Positions 60,588 to 64,000 of a stretch of 64,000 nt of DNA are shown here, one piece after another. Origin of the DNA: Streptomyces cellulosae (GTDB lineage: Bacteria; Actinomycetota; Actinomycetes; Streptomycetales; Streptomycetaceae); contig NZ_JOEV01000002.1 in assembly GCF_000721105.1 (NCBI RefSeq), forward strand, positions 1-64,000, read 5' to 3'. Position 1 is the first letter of the stretch, and every line of letters begins with the position of its first letter. A program made the position numbers and the translations under genes. The notes below the pieces were generated by a model that worked only from the letters and a program-made list of their open reading frames with translations, searched no databases and was not told the DNA's origin.

Positions 60588-62126
60588 TTGGATATTCGGC
60601 ATCAGACGGAGAACTTCGTCAACGCGTCATGGTCCCTGGTGGAGCTGCGTGACCTGATCTTCGAGATGCTCAGCCTGCTGTCCGCGGAACTCGGCGAGAG
60701 CGGGGGCATGGCTGGCGACGACGAGGCGGGCCGGACCTTCGCCGCCGTGTACGGGCAAGCGGTCAAGACGGTCTTTGATCAGGCTGGCTTCGCCCACCGA
60801 GTGATGGCCAACGGCGCGAATGCGCTGCTGAAGTCCGCCGAGGAGTTTTTGAAGACGGAGAGCCGGATCGCCGAGGAGCTGCTGGCCCAGAGCCCGCAGG
60901 GCCCGGAGATCGGATCACAACCGTCCGGCCCGGACTGCAGCCCGCGCGCCAGTCACCACGCCGAAGACCTCCCCAAGGTGGTCGGCGAGACCAGCGGCGT
61001 GGACCAGTACCTGTTCAACGAGCGTTTCCTCGGCCAGCCGGGCAAACTGCGGGCGGCGGCCGGGTCCTGGCGCAACGCGGGGAAGATCCTTGAGAGCGCG
61101 TACTGGGACTGCGAGGCGGCTTGGAAGACCGCCACTCTCGACGAGGTGGGAACGACGGCCGATGCGGTCGAGGACTTCTTCACCAGGTTCGTGGGCAAGC
61201 GGTCGCCGTCCAGTGCGGTGAGCGAGGACGAGACCCTCATGGCGAACCTGCCGTCAGCGTGCAAGATGCTCGCCGATGCCTGCGAGGCGTACGCCGATCA
61301 CATCGAGACAGCCAAGCGGCGGCTTCCGTACGAGCAGACCTCACCTGCCAGCGAGGTGCTGATGCCGTGGGAGCAGCCTAGGTTCGGCGGGGACGGCTAC
61401 GACGGTGGACTGCACGACCTGATTGCCGCCGACACTCGGATCACCTCGCTGGGTCAGATCCCGCCCGCCCTGGACAGCTCCCAGGCCCGGGTGAAGATGC
61501 CGCAGCCGGACAAGCACAGCGTCCTGCCGGGTCTGCCCCCGTTCCTGGCTCCGCTGATCCGGGTCCCGACGCTGGTCCCGGTGGCCTACCGGCCAGCCAA
61601 CGGCCCCCGCGTCCAGCCGATCTCACCGGCCATCCCGCCCGACCCGCGTTTCCCGCCGCTCTCGCCGGGCGAGCGCACGAAGTTCCAGACCTGGCTGAGC
61701 TCGCTGCGTGAGGGCGACTTCTCCGGGGGACGGCCGGCAGAGATCGCCTACCAACGGCGGGTGGCCGGCTATCCCGAGTTCGAAGTGCCGATCCCGCCCG
61801 GGCTGAGCGCGAAGAGCACCCTGATGGTGGACGGCTTCCGCGACAGCGACGGCATGGCGATCGAGGCCAAGTACGTCAACAAGCCGGACCAGCGCTGCTA
61901 CCGCTCCCTCGACGAGCTGCGCGAGAACCATGCGTCGGGCAAGAAGGACTTCCTCTACCGGTCGGACCGCGACGAGCTGAAGAAGTACGCCGCCGCGCTC
62001 CACGACCCGCGCAATGCGCAAATGCGGGGCGTCGAGACCGTCACCAACAATCAGGACGCCGTCCAGTACTGGCGCGTCATGATGGCCGCCTACGGAGTCC
62101 AAGGCCACGCCCGCTACGTTCCATGA
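60588..62126 (+). CDS. Polymorphic toxin with REase-fold C-terminus
   Basis: A 512-residue protein. The N-terminal ~250 residues are helical in a WXG100/ESX-like manner (SWSLVELRDLIFEMLSLLSA, and later RAAAGSWRNAGKILESAYWD). A Pro-rich linker follows, then a toxin domain (about 360-512) with MVDGFRDSDGMAIEAKYV, the D...ExK site of restriction-endonuclease-fold toxins (Tox-REase-2 type). It should cut nucleic acid in rival cells. TTG at 60588 has GAGGGA upstream. It is on the strand opposite to the transfer genes. Confidence 0.78.
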   Translation: MDIRHQTENFVNASWSLVELRDLIFEMLSLLSAELGESGGMAGDDEAGRTFAAVYGQAVKTVFDQAGFAHRVMANGANALLKSAEEFLKTESRIAEELLAQSPQGPEIGSQPSGPDCSPRASHHAEDLPKVVGETSGVDQYLFNERFLGQPGKLRAAAGSWRNAGKILESAYWDCEAAWKTATLDEVGTTADAVEDFFTRFVGKRSPSSAVSEDETLMANLPSACKMLADACEAYADHIETAKRRLPYEQTSPASEVLMPWEQPRFGGDGYDGGLHDLIAADTRITSLGQIPPALDSSQARVKMPQPDKHSVLPGLPPFLAPLIRVPTLVPVAYRPANGPRVQPISPAIPPDPRFPPLSPGERTKFQTWLSSLREGDFSGGRPAEIAYQRRVAGYPEFEVPIPPGLSAKSTLMVDGFRDSDGMAIEAKYVNKPDQRCYRSLDELRENHASGKKDFLYRSDRDELKKYAAALHDPRNAQMRGVETVTNNQDAVQYWRVMMAAYGVQGHARYVP

Positions 62127-62169
62127 CCACTGTTCACACCGCCCGCAGCCCAGGAAGCAGCCTGCCACG

Positions 62170-62616
62170 ATGGAACCGGAAGAGATCGCAGCACTTCGCA
62201 CCATGTACGTCTTCACCCCGCCGGAAGGCGAGAGCTGGGGCCTGACGTACGAGGGCCTGGCCGCCCGGCTGCGCGCGCGCAACCCCGAGGAGTTCGTCCG
62301 CATCGACGACGGCACGGACGGTCCGGTCACCGGTTCCTCAATGCACTTCGGCATCACGGTGGACGACGAACAGCTGGAGGGCATGGCCCTGCTGTCGCCC
62401 GAGGGTGTGTCCGTCATGGACTGCACCGTCGGCTTGGCGGCCGGCTTCGTCACCTGGCTCAGGTCCGACGTGGTGCCGGAGGGTATGGCCGTCACCTTCA
62501 ACACGGAGTGGGGGCTGGAAGCCGATCTTCCCGACGCGCCCGTCCCGGACGCCGATCCCCTGCACATCGCCGCCGTCTTCGCCGAACATCTCGTGGAGAC
62601 GGGTGACCTGGACTGA
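62170..62616 (+). CDS. Probable immunity protein
   Basis: A 148-residue acidic protein (TMYVFTPPEGESWGLTYEGL, VDDEQLEGMALLSPEGVSVM) starting 43 bp after the toxin stop. Size, acidity and position are those of an immunity partner. I do not recognise the family. Confidence 0.6.
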   Translation: MEPEEIAALRTMYVFTPPEGESWGLTYEGLAARLRARNPEEFVRIDDGTDGPVTGSSMHFGITVDDEQLEGMALLSPEGVSVMDCTVGLAAGFVTWLRSDVVPEGMAVTFNTEWGLEADLPDAPVPDADPLHIAAVFAEHLVETGDLD

Positions 62617-62662
62617 CCGTGTAGAGACGCCTCTTGCGGACTGGTCCGCATTCCGGAACCTT

Positions 62663-64000
62663 TCAATGCATGCGGGTGTCGGTGTCGAAGAGCGCGAGTT
62701 CGTGGGGGTGTAGGAGGTGCTGCACGATGAAGCTGCGCCCGGCCACTTTCCACAAGCCTCGGCCCCGGTTGAGGTGCGAGATCGCGGCGGTCTCCACCGA
62801 CGTCAGGCCCAGCAGGGCTGCCGCGGCATGGAGTTGGTCGGTCTCCTGCCGGTAGATGATGCGGGTGGAGCAGTCTGCGAGCAGTCCTTCGGCCAAGGCG
62901 CGGCCGCGGGATCCGGCGTCGCCGGCGGTGAGCAGGTCGGACAGCCGGTGGATCACCATCAGGTTCGCAATGCCGAGTCCGCGGCTCAGCTTCCACTGGG
63001 ACTGCATGCGCTGTAGGAGGCCGGGGTGGCGCATCAGGCGCCAGGCTTCGTCGTAGACGATCCAGCGCTGGCCGCCGTTCGGGTCGGACAGCGCGGATTC
63101 CATCCACGCGGACGCGCAGGTCATCGCCAAGACCAAGGCGGTGTCGTCGCCGGATCCGCCCAGGCGGGACAGGTCGATGGTGAGCATCGGCGAGTTGGGA
63201 TCGAAGGCCACCGTGCTCGGTGCGTCGAACATCCCGGCGAGGTCGCCGTGGACCAGCCTGCGCATGGCGTGGGCCAGGTCGCGGGAGGCGTCGCCGAGGC
63301 GGCCGGACATGATGCCGCCGGCCACATCGAGTTCGTCGGGGTTGTTGAGGGTGGCGGCGATGTCGCCGAGCAGCGGGGTGCGACCGGTGGCGGCGGCGCG
63401 GGTGACGACGGCATCCAGCGCGACGTCGAGGCCGGTGTGCTCCATCGGCAGCAGGTCCCGCCCGAGCACGGTGCGGGCCAGCGAGCCGAGCAGCAGCAGG
63501 CGGCGCTTGCGGATCTCGCCCGCCCAGTGGGCCTCGGAGACGCTGTTGGGCCGCGGCGCCGCGTCCAGAGGGTTCAGCTTTCCGGGCAGGCCCGGCCCGA
63601 GCGCGATGGAGGTACCGCCCAGTGCCTGCGCCACGGGCGTCCATTCCCCCTTCGGATCACACGGGACGTAGACCCGGTACCCGAAGGCGATCGACCTCAA
63701 CGCGAAGGACTTGGCCAGCGCCGACTTGCCCTGTCCGATCACCCCGGCAAGGAGCACGTTGGGATTGGTGAAACCCTCGACCTTGCCGTACAGCGCGAAC
63801 GGATCGAAGCAGAAGCTGGCTTCGGCGTGGACGTCGCGGCCGATGTAGATGCCCTCGGCACCGAGACCGCCTTCGGCGAGAAACGGGTACGCCCCGCTCG
63901 CGGTAGCGGTGGTCATGCGATGGGCGGGCAGCTTGAGCCTGTTGTTGCGGGAGGACGCGGGGCCGGGTCGCCCAGCGGGTGGGAAGAGGGGCGCCGGCAT
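62663..64000 (-). CDS. VirB4-like transfer ATPase (5' end at window edge)
   Basis: At least 445 residues. Walker A GVIGQGKS (86-93), VPCDPKGEW, Walker B WIVYDEAW (about 318) and later MVIHRLSDLLTAGD match VirB4/TraC-like ATPases of type IV secretion systems found in actinobacterial elements. It would power assembly or substrate transfer. The window ends in an ATG in this frame, but the gene may continue further. It has no Arg-capped tail. Confidence 0.82.
   Translation of the reverse strand: MPAPLFPPAGRPGPASSRNNRLKLPAHRMTTATASGAYPFLAEGGLGAEGIYIGRDVHAEASFCFDPFALYGKVEGFTNPNVLLAGVIGQGKSALAKSFALRSIAFGYRVYVPCDPKGEWTPVAQALGGTSIALGPGLPGKLNPLDAAPRPNSVSEAHWAGEIRKRRLLLLGSLARTVLGRDLLPMEHTGLDVALDAVVTRAAATGRTPLLGDIAATLNNPDELDVAGGIMSGRLGDASRDLAHAMRRLVHGDLAGMFDAPSTVAFDPNSPMLTIDLSRLGGSGDDTALVLAMTCASAWMESALSDPNGGQRWIVYDEAWRLMRHPGLLQRMQSQWKLSRGLGIANLMVIHRLSDLLTAGDAGSRGRALAEGLLADCSTRIIYRQETDQLHAAAALLGLTSVETAAISHLNRGRGLWKVAGRSFIVQHLLHPHELALFDTDTRMH

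Noticed and set aside
61623..63644. A 673-codon minus-strand frame across toxin, immunity and VirB4-like genes
   Set aside because: It is composed of wrong-frame sequence on all three genes and has no consistent pattern.
1..64000. tRNA, rRNA and CRISPR arrays
   Set aside because: I looked for cloverleaf-like ends and regularly spaced repeats and saw none; in particular no tRNA lies at the attachment-like sites, which fall in pcaL and integrase sequence instead.

Overview
The window is very GC-rich, codon use is strongly G/C at third positions, and the gene families (SWIM protein, DUF317 proteins, SCO6745-like protein, pcaL, Tat-exported C40 peptidase) point to a Streptomyces chromosome. It reads as a left flank of ordinary chromosome followed by a stack of integrated elements that seem to have entered one gene, pcaL (3-oxoadipate enol-lactonase).

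Left flank (1-12.2 kb): a SWIM zinc-finger gene, a ribose-type sugar ABC operon with its LacI-family repressor and a double operator, a small monooxygenase, then a stress-flavoured stretch (metallo-beta-lactamase-fold protein, RecQ helicase, hemerythrin) bracketed by a 59-bp direct repeat and littered with gene debris. At 12,150 the 5' end of pcaL starts and breaks off after about 37 codons.

Island 1 (12.25-24.15 kb): a five-gene operon on the minus strand with a two-HAMP membrane sensor without kinase, poly-gamma-glutamate synthase genes pgsB and pgsC, a Tat-exported NlpC/P60 peptidase and a GT39 glycosyltransferase. A secreted alpha/beta hydrolase precedes it. The right end holds element debris and a dead tyrosine integrase, then a second, diverged pcaL 5' fragment.

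Island 2 (24.15-35.3 kb): pseudogenes and fragments (SCO6745-like, FG-GAP, IS1380, SDR), a PD-(D/E)XK nuclease, an AraC regulator with a divergent SDR, and a four-gene redox operon (SDR, NAD-epimerase-like, epoxide hydrolase, old-yellow-enzyme reductase) that faces a MarR regulator across a clear palindromic operator. It ends in an integrase C-terminus that runs straight into a third attachment-like sequence.

Element 3 (35.3 kb to beyond the window): excisionase, a nuclease-like gene, then about 25 kb of minus-strand genes packed head to tail, many with 4-bp overlaps. Recognisable parts are a VirB4-like ATPase, a TraG/VirD4-like coupling protein, a relaxase-derived protein that has lost its catalytic histidines, a DnaB-N-like protein, a C5 DNA methyltransferase, winged-helix proteins, a GT2 glycosyltransferase and four DUF317 proteins. 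Between them sits a set of small proteins built from a few recurring modules, most ending in an Ala/Pro-rich, Arg-capped tail. At least six of these genes appear to start at CTG and two at ATC. A toxin gene (N-terminal helical region plus restriction-endonuclease-fold toxin domain) and its likely immunity gene sit on the plus strand between the VirB4-like gene and the rest.

The attachment repeats at 12.25, 24.13 and 35.27 kb align in the same register. The simplest reading is tandem accretion of three elements at pcaL, the first two decayed, the third a type IV secretion-like integrative conjugative element. The missing 3' part of pcaL should then lie to the right of this window.
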